Shown: piece after piece, positions 7,917 to 14,917 of the stretch | Layout: every line of letters begins with the position of its first letter | Numbering within the stretch: position 1 is the first letter of the stretch | Source of the DNA: an uncultured Bacteroidales bacterium | GTDB lineage: Bacteria; Bacteroidota; Bacteroidia; Bacteroidales; UBA932 | NCBI GenBank assembly: GCA_900318015.1 | Contig: ONJB01000008.1 | Coordinates: forward strand, 1-64,000 | Direction: 5' to 3' | DNA: 64,000 nucleotides | Notes under the pieces: model-generated | The model's input: only the letters and a program-made list of their open reading frames with translations | Databases searched by the model: none | What the model was told of the DNA's origin: nothing | Made by a program: the position numbers and the translations under genes

Positions 7917-8639
7917 CTAATCCTTGTCGAACGGCTTCGGCGGGTCGATGCGCTTGAAATAGCGGATATCCTTGATGAAACTCACCAGGTAGAAGAAGAA
8001 GAGGATGAAGGCGACCACGACGGCGATACCGTCCAGGATGCCGAAGTCGAACTCGTTGTGGAACAGGACAATATGCGTCTTCCACCGGGAAAGGGCCGGG
8101 ATGTAGATGAAGGCCGTGTTCACCAGGATGGCGAGGATGCGGAACTCGGTGGGCCCCAGGCCGCCGTAGGTGAGGCGGTGTTCCCCCTTGAGATAGCAGT
8201 CGATGTACACATAGACGCTGAGCGCCAGGTACGCGACCAGGACACCCGCCATGAAAGTCATGTTCACGAGCGGGGAGGTGCCCACGCCGGCGAACATGAT
8301 GCATTCGTTGATGACATCCACGTTATGGTCGATGAAGAAGCCGTAGGTCTTGCGCTGGGTGTTTCGCACGCGGGCGAGGCTGCCGTCCAGCGAATCGCCG
8401 AACCAGTTCACCACGAAGCCGAAGGAGGCGAGCCACAGCCAGTTCAGGTTCAGGTTGGAGAGGGCATAACCGGTTGCGACGATGACGGCGCCCACAAAGC
8501 CGATGAAGGTCAGCTGGTCGGAGGTCATCCGGGCGGGCATCCGTTCCGCCAGCCAGATCAGGAGTTTCTTCTCGTATGCATTGAGGATCGAAGTCTGGAT
8601 CCGTTTTGCCTGCTTGATTTCTTCTTTATTCCTTTTCAT
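7917..8639 (-). CDS. CDP-alcohol phosphatidyltransferase
   Basis: 240 residues with several membrane helices. It contains the complete family signature DG-x2-AR-x8-G-x3-D-x3-D (Asp85, Gly86, Ala89, Arg90, Gly100, Asp104, Asp108). Such enzymes displace CMP from CDP-diacylglycerol or a similar CDP-alcohol to form a phospholipid head group. The head group cannot be told from sequence; the family includes phosphatidylglycerophosphate, phosphatidylserine and phosphatidylinositol-phosphate synthases. It is first in an operon with an acyltransferase and an SDR. Its -7 box is 8 bases from the ATG. Confidence 0.88.
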   Translation of the reverse strand: MKRNKEEIKQAKRIQTSILNAYEKKLLIWLAERMPARMTSDQLTFIGFVGAVIVATGYALSNLNLNWLWLASFGFVVNWFGDSLDGSLARVRNTQRKTYGFFIDHNVDVINECIMFAGVGTSPLVNMTFMAGVLVAYLALSVYVYIDCYLKGEHRLTYGGLGPTEFRILAILVNTAFIYIPALSRWKTHIVLFHNEFDFGILDGIAVVVAFILFFFYLVSFIKDIRYFKRIDPPKPFDKD

Positions 8640-8647
8640 AAATCATA

Positions 8648-8655
8648 CAAAGATA
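8648..8655 (-). promoter_or_regulatory. -7 promoter box for the CDP-alcohol transferase operon
   Basis: TATCTTTG on the minus strand, 8 bases before the ATG at 8639. Shares a 69-base divergent region with the box at 8697-8704. Confidence 0.55.
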
Positions 8656-8696
8656 CGAATATTCCGGTATTATTCGGTCGTTTGCGCAATTCTTCG

Positions 8697-8704
8697 TATC
8701 TTTA
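8697..8704 (+). promoter_or_regulatory. -7-like promoter box for the DUF5715 gene
   Basis: TATCTTTA, one base off TAnnTTTG, only 4 bases before the ATG at 8709. If used, transcription would start at about the A of the start codon. Confidence 0.4.
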
Positions 8705-8708
8705 GACG

Positions 8709-9416
8709 ATGAAACTCAAGCGGAAAACCAAGTTCTGGCTCGTCGTATCGGCCATTCTCGCCCTCCTCCTCGGCCTTCTCGTCACCTGGACGGTGCACAA
8801 GGTCCAGGACTGGCGCTGGCGCCATGCCGGCCCCATCGAGAACCATCCCGTCCGCATCTGGGACGTGAATTTCGCCAAGGAGTTCAACGACCTGAACGAA
8901 GTGCAGCTGGCGGTCGCGCAGGCTGTCGGCGTGCCTCCGGTGGAGGACCGCGACGCCGCCGAGCACATGAAGCAGCGCCTGGTGGAGATCGCGGACAACG
9001 ACCTGTACAGCGTGGACGAACTGACGCATTCGATTCCGTTCCTGGTGCCGTCCGCGGCGGAACTCCTGGACCGCATCGGCCGGAACTTCCAGGATTCCCT
9101 TTCCGCCAAGGGGTTGAATCCCAACAAGCTGGTCGTCACCTCCGTCCTGCGTACGGAGGAGGATGTCCGGAAGCTCCGGCAGGGGAACATCAACGCCTCC
9201 GAGAATTCCACCCACCGCTATGGCACCACCTTCGACCTGTCCTACTGGCACTATGTCAAGGTCCCCGAACTCCGGGAACGGCCCTATGCGGACGTCCCGC
9301 CGGAGTATCTGCGCGCCACGCTCTCGCAGGTCCTGAAGGACCTCCACGACGAAGGCGCCTGCTACGTGAAATACGAGAAAAAGCAAACCTGTTTCCACAT
9401 AACCGTCAGAAAATGA
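8709..9416 (+). CDS. DUF5715 family protein, M15-like peptidase signature
   Basis: 235 residues with one N-terminal membrane anchor (about residues 9-29); the rest probably lies in the periplasm. The C-terminal half carries STHRYGTTFD (His169, Asp176) and CFHITV (His230). This matches the His/Asp/His zinc-ligand pattern of M15-type D,D- or L,D-carboxypeptidases acting on peptidoglycan. The family is known mainly from Bacteroidota as DUF5715; the peptidase role is inference from these motifs. It overlaps the TlpA-like lipoprotein gene by 4 bases (ATGA). Confidence 0.75.
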   Translation: MKLKRKTKFWLVVSAILALLLGLLVTWTVHKVQDWRWRHAGPIENHPVRIWDVNFAKEFNDLNEVQLAVAQAVGVPPVEDRDAAEHMKQRLVEIADNDLYSVDELTHSIPFLVPSAAELLDRIGRNFQDSLSAKGLNPNKLVVTSVLRTEEDVRKLRQGNINASENSTHRYGTTFDLSYWHYVKVPELRERPYADVPPEYLRATLSQVLKDLHDEGACYVKYEKKQTCFHITVRK

Positions 9417-9922
9417 AAAAGTTCCTTCTTGTCTTCGCCGCCCTGGCGACCCTCGTTTCCTGCAAGAACGCCGTCAAGGACGCCGACAGCGAGTACGCCG
9501 TCGACATGATCAAGAAAGGGGAGGCCATCCCCGCTTTTGCGCTGAAAGACCGCGCGGACGTGCTGCACAGCCCGGACGAGTTTGCCGGGAAGTACGTCGT
9601 GTACGATTTCTGGGCCACCTGGTGCCCGGACTGCCGGGCGGACGTGCCCGCGATGAAGGAACTGTACGCGAAGTACGGTGACAAGGTCACCTTCGTGGGC
9701 ATTTCCTTCGACACCGATCCGGAGAAACTGGACGCCTATGTCGCCGAGAACGGCATCGCCTGGCTGCAGCTGAGCGATTTCGTCGCAAAAAAGGAATCCA
9801 AGGTCGGGGAAGATTTCCGCGTCAAATGGATTCCTTCGATGTATCTGGTGGGCCCGGACGGCAAGGTGCTGCTCGGGACCGTGATGGTGGACAAGCTAAG
9901 ACTTGCGCTGGAAGCGCTTTAG
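9413..9922 (+). CDS. TlpA/ResA-like thiol-disulfide lipoprotein
   Basis: 169 residues. The lipoprotein signal ends LATLVSC (Cys17). A thioredoxin-like redoxin domain follows, with WATWCPDCRAD and redox cysteines Cys71 and Cys74, then FVGISFDTDPEKLDAYV and WIPSMYLVGPDGKV containing the conserved cis-Pro. It probably reduces or isomerises disulfides in the periplasm, anchored to a membrane. It is translationally coupled to the DUF5715 gene. Its last 27 bases overlap the end of the convergent glsB. Confidence 0.88.
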   Translation: MKKFLLVFAALATLVSCKNAVKDADSEYAVDMIKKGEAIPAFALKDRADVLHSPDEFAGKYVVYDFWATWCPDCRADVPAMKELYAKYGDKVTFVGISFDTDPEKLDAYVAENGIAWLQLSDFVAKKESKVGEDFRVKWIPSMYLVGPDGKVLLGTVMVDKLRLALEAL

Positions 9923-10873
9923 GATGGCCTTGATGGCCCGCCAGCCGATCTTCCGGAAGGAGTTGGTGTGGCGGTCGATCTTCTCGGGATAGAGTTCCTC
10001 GAACGCGATGAGGATGCCGGAGTCCAGGACGTCGGCAAACTCGTCGTTGATGCCCGTCCCGAAATAGATCATGGACGGGGACAGGTTCATGTAGGTGTTC
10101 ACCAGCGGCGGGATGCTCACCCCGAGTTTCAGGACCTCGGTCTTCAGGATCTTGTAGTCCTCCTTGTAGTCCTTGCCGTTGAAGACCTTGTTGAACCGGC
10201 GGGGGTTGTTCACCTTGACTTCCTTGCGGATCTTGATGAGGTTCGCGTTCTCACCGAAATACTTCTTGAGGAAATACATCACCATTTCGCGGGCTTCGGT
10301 GTTGTATTCGGGGTAGATGGTCATCTTTCCGAAGAAGTACTTGACGCGGTCCTTGTACAGCACGCCGAGGGCGGCGATGCCGTCGAACAGGTTGTCCAGG
10401 GCGTACAGGCTCTTGGAGCCGGCCTTGGAGCTCTGATATTCCACCGAGACGAAGGAGCGGCCCAGCTCGAGGGTGTTGGGAAGGTAGTCCCGGAGAAACT
10501 TCTTCGTGAATTCGAACATGTGCGCGGAGGTCAGGATGGGCTGGCCGAAACGGTCGTACACCGCCTCGTCGCACAGGCAGAAACGGTAGCCTCCGATGAT
10601 CTCCTCGGCCTCGGGATCCCACAGGACCAGCTGGCGGTAGCCATAGGCGGGATCGGTGTCGAACTTGTCGATGTCCAGGGCTTCGCCCGTGCCGCCGCCG
10701 TCGTTGCGGAAGGCGATTTCACGCAGCCGTCCGATTTCCCGGATGACGTTCACGGCTTCCGGGCCGACGACATAGAGCTGGTTGCCGGCGCGGTTCGTTT
10801 CCCGCAGGTGTGTTTCCTGGTTGAGTTCCGCCTTCAGGAGTTCCTTGTCGACGGGATCGATGATCTTTTTCAT
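9896..10873 (-). CDS. glsB: GNAT N-acyltransferase of glycine-lipid synthesis, GlsB-like
   Basis: 325 residues from ATG 10873 (MKKIIDPVDKELLKAEL). Longer in-frame extensions upstream overlap glsA and read as nonsense. It has an OlsB/hemolysin-type acetyltransferase fold: VIREIGRLREIAFRNDGGGTG, YRQLVLWDPEAEEIIGGYRF, TLELGRSFVSVEYQ. In Bacteroides thetaiotaomicron an enzyme of this kind N-acylates glycine with a 3-hydroxy fatty acid, and an adjacent GlsA-type O-acyltransferase adds the second chain. The same two-gene arrangement is seen here, glsA first and a 29-base gap. The symbol rests on this recognisable pair; an ornithine or other amino acid substrate is not excluded. Confidence 0.78.
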   Translation of the reverse strand: MKKIIDPVDKELLKAELNQETHLRETNRAGNQLYVVGPEAVNVIREIGRLREIAFRNDGGGTGEALDIDKFDTDPAYGYRQLVLWDPEAEEIIGGYRFCLCDEAVYDRFGQPILTSAHMFEFTKKFLRDYLPNTLELGRSFVSVEYQSSKAGSKSLYALDNLFDGIAALGVLYKDRVKYFFGKMTIYPEYNTEAREMVMYFLKKYFGENANLIKIRKEVKVNNPRRFNKVFNGKDYKEDYKILKTEVLKLGVSIPPLVNTYMNLSPSMIYFGTGINDEFADVLDSGILIAFEELYPEKIDRHTNSFRKIGWRAIKAILKRFQRKS

Positions 10874-10902
10874 GGGAGGCAGGTTTAGTACAGAGGTTCG
10901 TT

Positions 10903-11712
10903 TTAGAGGTTTTCTACGCGTTCTTTGACCCAGGCGGCCCATTCCGCAGGTTTCCGGCTGCCGTCGAAGGTCTGCCAGGGGATCGGGTCGCCGATGACGA
11001 CCCGGTAGGTCTTGCCCTGCGCCCGGTACATCTCGTCCACCAGCAGGACCATCGCCAGCGGGAACTTCTTGTTCACGCCGGTAATCTTGCCGATCCAGTC
11101 CACGAAGTAGAACCGCCAGGAATTCCGGCCATAGAAATGCATGGGGACGATGTCCCGGCGGGTTTCCACGCTCTTGGTGAGGAAGGTCTTCTTCCAGGGC
11201 ATTTCCACGATCTTCCCGTGTTCGCGGCGGGCGCACTTGCCGGCCGGGAACATGAGGACCTGGGCGTCGGAATGGAAGATCCCGTCGGTCTGGGCCGACA
11301 GGGCCCGGGACTGGCCGCCCATCTTGTTCACGGGGACGAAAATGCCGCTGAGCGGCTTCAGGGCCATCAGGAAATCATTGACCATGATGCGGATGTTGCC
11401 ATCATAGATACGTCCGAAGATGGAGACGATCGCGAGGGCGTCGTGGCCGCCGAGCGGATGGTTGGAGGCCACCGTGACCAGCCGGTCCGTCGGGACCTTT
11501 TCCAGGCCCTCCACCTGCAGGGTGACGTTCATGCATTTCAAGGTATTCTCGGCGAATTCGACGCCGGTGTACCCTTGGCACAGGATCGAGTTCAGGAAGT
11601 CCTCGTGCAGGAGTTTCCGTCCCAGCCGGATGAGCCATTTGGGCGTCTTTTCCCCCAGTTTGCTGCGGAACAAGGCGCCTACATCAATCAAGTATTTGTC
11701 GGATGATTCCAT
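10903..11712 (-). CDS. glsA: PlsC-like O-acyltransferase of glycine-lipid synthesis, GlsA-like
   Basis: 269 residues with the acyltransferase motif NHPLGGHDAL (Asn84, His85, Asp91), then FVPVNKMGGQ and MFPAGKCARR. A membrane-associating segment RNSWRFYFVDWIGK lies near the C-terminus. This type O-acylates the 3-hydroxyl of an N-acylated amino acid, giving a two-chain amino-acid lipid. The neighbouring glsB downstream supports glycine lipid. A TACTTTTA -7-like box ends 9 bases before the ATG. The family call is secure; substrate specificity is inferred from the pairing. Confidence 0.78.
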   Translation of the reverse strand: MESSDKYLIDVGALFRSKLGEKTPKWLIRLGRKLLHEDFLNSILCQGYTGVEFAENTLKCMNVTLQVEGLEKVPTDRLVTVASNHPLGGHDALAIVSIFGRIYDGNIRIMVNDFLMALKPLSGIFVPVNKMGGQSRALSAQTDGIFHSDAQVLMFPAGKCARREHGKIVEMPWKKTFLTKSVETRRDIVPMHFYGRNSWRFYFVDWIGKITGVNKKFPLAMVLLVDEMYRAQGKTYRVVIGDPIPWQTFDGSRKPAEWAAWVKERVENL

Positions 11713-11721
11713 TTGTGTCCG

Positions 11722-11729
11722 TAAAAGTA
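11722..11729 (-). promoter_or_regulatory. -7-like promoter box for glsA-glsB
   Basis: TACTTTTA on the minus strand (one base off TAnnTTTG), 9 bases before the glsA ATG. Confidence 0.4.
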
Positions 11730-11773
11730 GCCATTTGAGGGCAAAAACGCAAGCTATTCCGGAAAAAAGTCCT

Positions 11774-11781
11774 TATCTTTG
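11774..11781 (+). promoter_or_regulatory. -7 promoter box for gtrA
   Basis: TATCTTTG with only 5 bases (GAACG) before the ATG at 11787, predicting a leaderless transcript. Confidence 0.55.
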
Positions 11782-11786
11782 GAACG

Positions 11787-12266
11787 ATGAAAGCATCGAC
11801 CAGGAAGCGGATTTGGGAACTCCTCATGCGGTTCGCGGTGTTCTCCGTCACCAGTGGAGCAGGTACGCTGGTGGACCTCGGCGTGCACTGGTGGCTGGCC
11901 GCGTCCTTCCTGCAGGACCGGTACTGGTGGACGTTCTGGGTGGCCCCGATCATTTCCTTCGAACTGGCCGTCCTCACGAATTTCCTGATCGCCTACTTCT
12001 ACGTCTGGCGCGAGCGCATCTCCCGCCGGAGCACACGCTCTTTCTTCCGCCATTACGCCGGCTACAATGCCACGGCGACCGGCGTCTTCTTCATCAAGCT
12101 GCTGTTCATGCAGGGATTCCACCTGCTCTTCGTCGCGCTGGGCTGGTTCCAGGGTACAACGTACGAACCCGTCCTGTGCAACCTGCTGGCCCTCTGCATT
12201 TCGGGCTGTTTCAGCTTCGTGCTGAACGAGTTCGTCGTCTTCAAGAAACCGGTGAAGAAGAACTGA
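11787..12266 (+). CDS. GtrA family membrane protein
   Basis: 159 residues with four predicted transmembrane helices. It shows the family's conserved pattern: RFAVFSVTSGAGTLVDL in helix 1, SFELAVLTNFLIAYFYVW in helix 2, FSFVLNEFVVF in helix 4. GtrA-like proteins help move polyprenyl-phosphate-linked sugars across the inner membrane for surface polysaccharide modification, but most members are uncharacterised. No glycosyltransferase lies next to it, so the partner is unknown. It is a single-gene unit converging on kbl. Confidence 0.85.
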   Translation: MKASTRKRIWELLMRFAVFSVTSGAGTLVDLGVHWWLAASFLQDRYWWTFWVAPIISFELAVLTNFLIAYFYVWRERISRRSTRSFFRHYAGYNATATGVFFIKLLFMQGFHLLFVALGWFQGTTYEPVLCNLLALCISGCFSFVLNEFVVFKKPVKKN

Positions 12267-12269
12267 CGC

Positions 12270-13460
12270 CTATTTCAGGACGCCCAGTTCCTTGCCCACC
12301 TTGATGAAGGCCGCGATGGCCTTGTCCAGGTGCTCCTTCTTGTGCGCGGCGGACAGCTGCACGCGGATGCGGGCCTGGCCCTTCGGCACCACCGGATAGT
12401 AGAAGCCGGTGACGAAGATGCCTTCCTCCGCCATCTTGGCGGCGAACTTCTGGGACAGCGGAGCGTCGTACAGCATCACGGCGCAGATGGCGGACTGCGT
12501 GGGCTTGATGTCAAAGCCGGCGGCCATCATCTTGTCGCGGAAGTAGTTGACGTTCTCCACGAGGCGGTCGTGCAGCTCGTTGGATTCCTTCAGGATCTTG
12601 AAGGTCTCCAGGCCGGCGCCGGCGATCATCGGCGGGATGGAGTTCGAGAACAGGTACGGGCGGGAGCGCTGACGGAGCATGTCGATGATCTCCTGCCGGC
12701 CGGTGGTGAAGCCGCCCACGGCGCCGCCGAAGGCCTTGCCGAGGGTGCCGGTGAAGATGTCGATGCGGCCGTAGCAGCCGAACTGCTCGGCGACGCCGTG
12801 GCCGGTCGGGCCGACGACACCGGCGGAGTGGCTCTCGTCGACCATCACCAGGGCGTCGTACTTCTCCGCGAGGTCGCAGATCTTGTCCATCGGGGCGACG
12901 TTGCCGTCCATGGAGAAGACGCCGTCGGTGACGATGATGCGGAAGCGGCAGGCCTGGGCCTCCTGGAGCTTGGCCTCGAGGTCCGCCATGTCGGCGTTGG
13001 CGTAACGGAAACGCTGGGCCTTGCAAAGGCGGACACCGTCGATGATGGAGGCGTGGTTCAGGGAGTCGGAGATGATGGCGTCCTCGGCGGTCAGGAGCGG
13101 CTCGAACACGCCGCCGTTGGCGTCGAAGCAGGCCGCATAGAGGATGGCGTCATCGGTATGGAAATAGTCGGCGATGGCTTTCTCGAGTTCCTTGTGGATG
13201 TCCTGGGTACCGCAGATGAAGCGGACGGAGGACATGCCGTAGCCGCGCGCATCGATCGCTTTCTTGGCGGCCTCCGCGAGCCGGGGGCTGTCGGCGAGGC
13301 CGAGATAGTTGTTGGCGCAGAAGTTCAGGGCCTTGCTGCCGTCCTGGAGGGTGATCTCGGCGCTCTGGGCCGAGGCGATGTTGCGTTCTCTCTTGTAAAG
13401 ACCGGCCTCCTCGATGGCTTTCAGTTCGTCCTGGAGGTGCTTTTGGAATTTTCCGTACAT
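12270..13460 (-). CDS. kbl: Glycine C-acetyltransferase (2-amino-3-ketobutyrate CoA ligase)
   Basis: PLP enzyme that splits 2-amino-3-ketobutyrate with CoA into glycine and acetyl-CoA. The 396-residue protein begins MYGKFQKHLQDELKAIEEAGLYKRER, typical of Kbl. It has NFCANNYLGLA, the PLP-contacting DESHSAGVVG and the Schiff-base lysine in FTGTLGKAFGGA. An in-frame ATG 33 bases upstream overlaps the -7 box at 13491-13498, so 13460 is the better start. Divergent tdh makes its substrate, so the pair forms the threonine-to-glycine route. A serine palmitoyltransferase is a distant alternative, but the sequence fits Kbl better. Confidence 0.93.
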   Translation of the reverse strand: MYGKFQKHLQDELKAIEEAGLYKRERNIASAQSAEITLQDGSKALNFCANNYLGLADSPRLAEAAKKAIDARGYGMSSVRFICGTQDIHKELEKAIADYFHTDDAILYAACFDANGGVFEPLLTAEDAIISDSLNHASIIDGVRLCKAQRFRYANADMADLEAKLQEAQACRFRIIVTDGVFSMDGNVAPMDKICDLAEKYDALVMVDESHSAGVVGPTGHGVAEQFGCYGRIDIFTGTLGKAFGGAVGGFTTGRQEIIDMLRQRSRPYLFSNSIPPMIAGAGLETFKILKESNELHDRLVENVNYFRDKMMAAGFDIKPTQSAICAVMLYDAPLSQKFAAKMAEEGIFVTGFYYPVVPKGQARIRVQLSAAHKKEHLDKAIAAFIKVGKELGVLK

Positions 13461-13490
13461 GATATAAGGTAGATTTGTGTTTTCTGCTTT

Positions 13491-13498
13491 CAAATTTA
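13491..13498 (-). promoter_or_regulatory. -7 promoter box for kbl
   Basis: TAAATTTG on the minus strand, 30 bases before the ATG at 13460. It decides the start because a longer reading frame would begin inside the promoter. Confidence 0.6.
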
Positions 13499-13541
13499 AA
13501 GATTTTCCGGGAGAATTGTACCTTTTTCTCCGAAAAACTCA

Positions 13542-13549
13542 TAAATTTG
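13542..13549 (+). promoter_or_regulatory. -7 promoter box for tdh
   Basis: TAAATTTG, 17 bases before the ATG at 13567. The same box sequence drives divergent kbl, suggesting joint control. Confidence 0.6.
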
Positions 13550-13566
13550 TATGACTAAACCAACCG

Positions 13567-14523
13567 ATGATGAAAAATGTCCTTGTCATAGGTTCCACGG
13601 GCCAGATCGGCTCCGAACTGACGATGAAAATACGCCGGGAAATCCCCGGCAGCACCGTGGTCGCCGGGTATATCCCCGGCGCCGAACCCAAAGGCGTCCT
13701 CCTGGAGAGCGGTCCGGCCGAACTGGCCGACGTCCGTGACGCCGCCGGCCTCGCCGCCATCGTCCAGAAGTATTCGATCGACACGATCTACAACCTCGCC
13801 GCCCTCCTGTCAGCCGTGGCCGAGAAGAAGCCGCTGCTGGCCTGGGACATCCAGATGAACGGCCTCCTCAATATCCTGGAAGTGGCCCGCGAGAAGAAGT
13901 GCGCGGTCTTTACCCCCAGTTCCATCGGTTCCTTCGGTCCCGAAACGCCCCATGTGGGCACGCCGCAGGACACCATCCAGCGCCCGCGTTCCATGTACGG
14001 CGTCACGAAGGTGGCCACTGAGCTCCTGAGCGATTACTATTTCCATAAATATGGCGTGGACACCCGTTCCGTCCGCTTCCCGGGCTTGATCTCGAATGTC
14101 ACCCTGCCTGGCGGCGGCACCACGGACTACGCCGTGGAGGTGTATTATTCCGCCGTGAAAGGGGAGGAGTTCGTCTGCCCCATCGCCCCGGGTACCTATA
14201 TGGATATGATGTACATGCCCGACGCCCTGCACGCTGCCGTGCAGCTGATGGAGGCCGATCCTTCCCGTCTGGTGCACCGCAACTCCTTCAACATCGCCTC
14301 CATGAGCTTCGAGCCCGAAACCCTGTTCGCGAAGATCCGCGAATACATCCCTGGCCTGAAGGTCCGCTACGAAGTGGATCCGGTCCGTCAGGCCATCGCG
14401 AACTCCTGGCCGGATTCCATGGATGACAGCTGCGCCCGGGCCGAATGGGATTGGAAGCCCACCTACGACCTCGACTCCATGACCGTGGACATGATTGACT
14501 GTCTGCGGAAGAAACTTCTCTAG
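13567..14523 (+). CDS. tdh: L-threonine 3-dehydrogenase, SDR (epimerase-like) type
   Basis: NAD-dependent oxidation of threonine to 2-amino-3-ketobutyrate, the substrate of the divergent kbl product. 318 residues with an extended-SDR plan: MKNVLVIGSTGQIGSELT (Rossmann glycine motif), YNLAALLSAVAE, TPSSIGSFG, and the catalytic YGVTK. Also VRFPGLIS and DMMYMPDALHAAVQLM, characteristic of the bacterial SDR-type TDH rather than the zinc-dependent type. Two consecutive ATGs (13567, 13570) make the exact start uncertain by one codon. A terminator hairpin follows 35 bases after the stop. Confidence 0.9.
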   Translation: MMKNVLVIGSTGQIGSELTMKIRREIPGSTVVAGYIPGAEPKGVLLESGPAELADVRDAAGLAAIVQKYSIDTIYNLAALLSAVAEKKPLLAWDIQMNGLLNILEVAREKKCAVFTPSSIGSFGPETPHVGTPQDTIQRPRSMYGVTKVATELLSDYYFHKYGVDTRSVRFPGLISNVTLPGGGTTDYAVEVYYSAVKGEEFVCPIAPGTYMDMMYMPDALHAAVQLMEADPSRLVHRNSFNIASMSFEPETLFAKIREYIPGLKVRYEVDPVRQAIANSWPDSMDDSCARAEWDWKPTYDLDSMTVDMIDCLRKKLL

Positions 14524-14558
14524 TTAGAAATTGTAACCGAGCCTTATCGTGCACGGAC

Positions 14559-14589
14559 ACGGAAGGGGACCGATGAGGCCCCCTTCCGT
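14559..14589 (+). terminator. Terminator hairpin after tdh
   Basis: Perfect 10-base arms ACGGAAGGGG and CCCCTTCCGT around an 11-base loop, followed by TGTTTATTT. The T tract is imperfect, so strength is uncertain. Confidence 0.65.
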
Positions 14590-14724
14590 TGTTTATTTCC
14601 TGAATCGCTTGTTTTCTGTCGATTTTACACTTGGTCTATGTGAAAATAAGTTTCGGATATGTATATTGATAATCAGCTAGTTATAAAATTTGTAAAAAAA
14701 TTTCAAAAAAAACTTTTGAAAAAA

Positions 14725-14755
14725 TTTGCAAATCAAAATAATTGTCGTACCTTTG
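14725..14755 (+). promoter_or_regulatory. Canonical promoter for a short RNA
   Basis: TTTG at 14725-14728 and TACCTTTG at 14748-14755 are separated by 19 bases, the ideal Bacteroidota spacing. The preceding ~45 bases are runs of A and T that could act as an upstream activating element. No protein-coding gene follows on the plus strand. Confidence 0.7.
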
Positions 14756-14759
14756 TATC

Positions 14760-14861
14760 CGGAATGAGGAAGCAAGGGAATCATTCTATTGGTTATTAGT
14801 TTTAGTGTTATTAATTATGTGGTTAGTAGAGCGTTCGCCTGTGACAGGCCAACGCTTTTTT
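14760..14861 (+). ncRNA. Predicted small RNA of unknown family, about 100 nt
   Basis: Bounded by a full -33/-7 promoter upstream and an intrinsic terminator (14830-14861) downstream. The ~70 unstructured, AU-rich bases between them contain no convincing reading frame: the only ATG frame (14817) runs through the terminator and out the other side. I do not recognise it as 6S, tmRNA, SRP, RNase P or a riboswitch. It points toward the end of the histidine-phosphatase gene but stops before it, so it is a stand-alone unit. Ends are predicted, not measured. Confidence 0.5.
14830..14861 (+). terminator. Intrinsic terminator of the predicted small RNA
   Basis: Stem AGCGTT/AACGCT continuing past one C-C mismatch into GCCT/AGGC around loop GTGAC, followed directly by a run of six T (14856-14861). 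Confidence 0.75.
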
Positions 14862-14890
14862 CATGCCCTGTCCCCAGGGCATGAAAAAAG
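14855..14890. repeat. 15-base perfect inverted repeat overlapping the terminator T tract
   Basis: CTTTTTTCATGCCCT (14855-14869) pairs with AGGGCATGAAAAAAG (14876-14890) around a 6-base loop. It lies between the small-RNA terminator and the 3' end of the minus-strand phosphatase gene, so it could end transcription from that side. Its left arm includes the T tract of the plus-strand terminator, making the two hairpins mutually exclusive. Confidence 0.75.
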
Positions 14891-14917
14891 GTTCTTCCAA
14901 CTGTAATAATTCCGGAT

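Noticed and set aside
14820..14856. Partly tRNA-like text (GGTTAGTAGAGC then an anticodon-like stem GCCTGTGACAGGC)
   Set aside because: No acceptor stem or T arm is present, and the putative anticodon stem does not pair with a seven-base loop. The hairpin followed by T6 fits a terminator instead.
14817..14906. A 29-residue ATG frame starting MWLVERSPVTG within the predicted small RNA
   Set aside because: It reads straight through the intrinsic terminator and both hairpins, so it would not be translated from the predicted transcript, and it resembles no known peptide.
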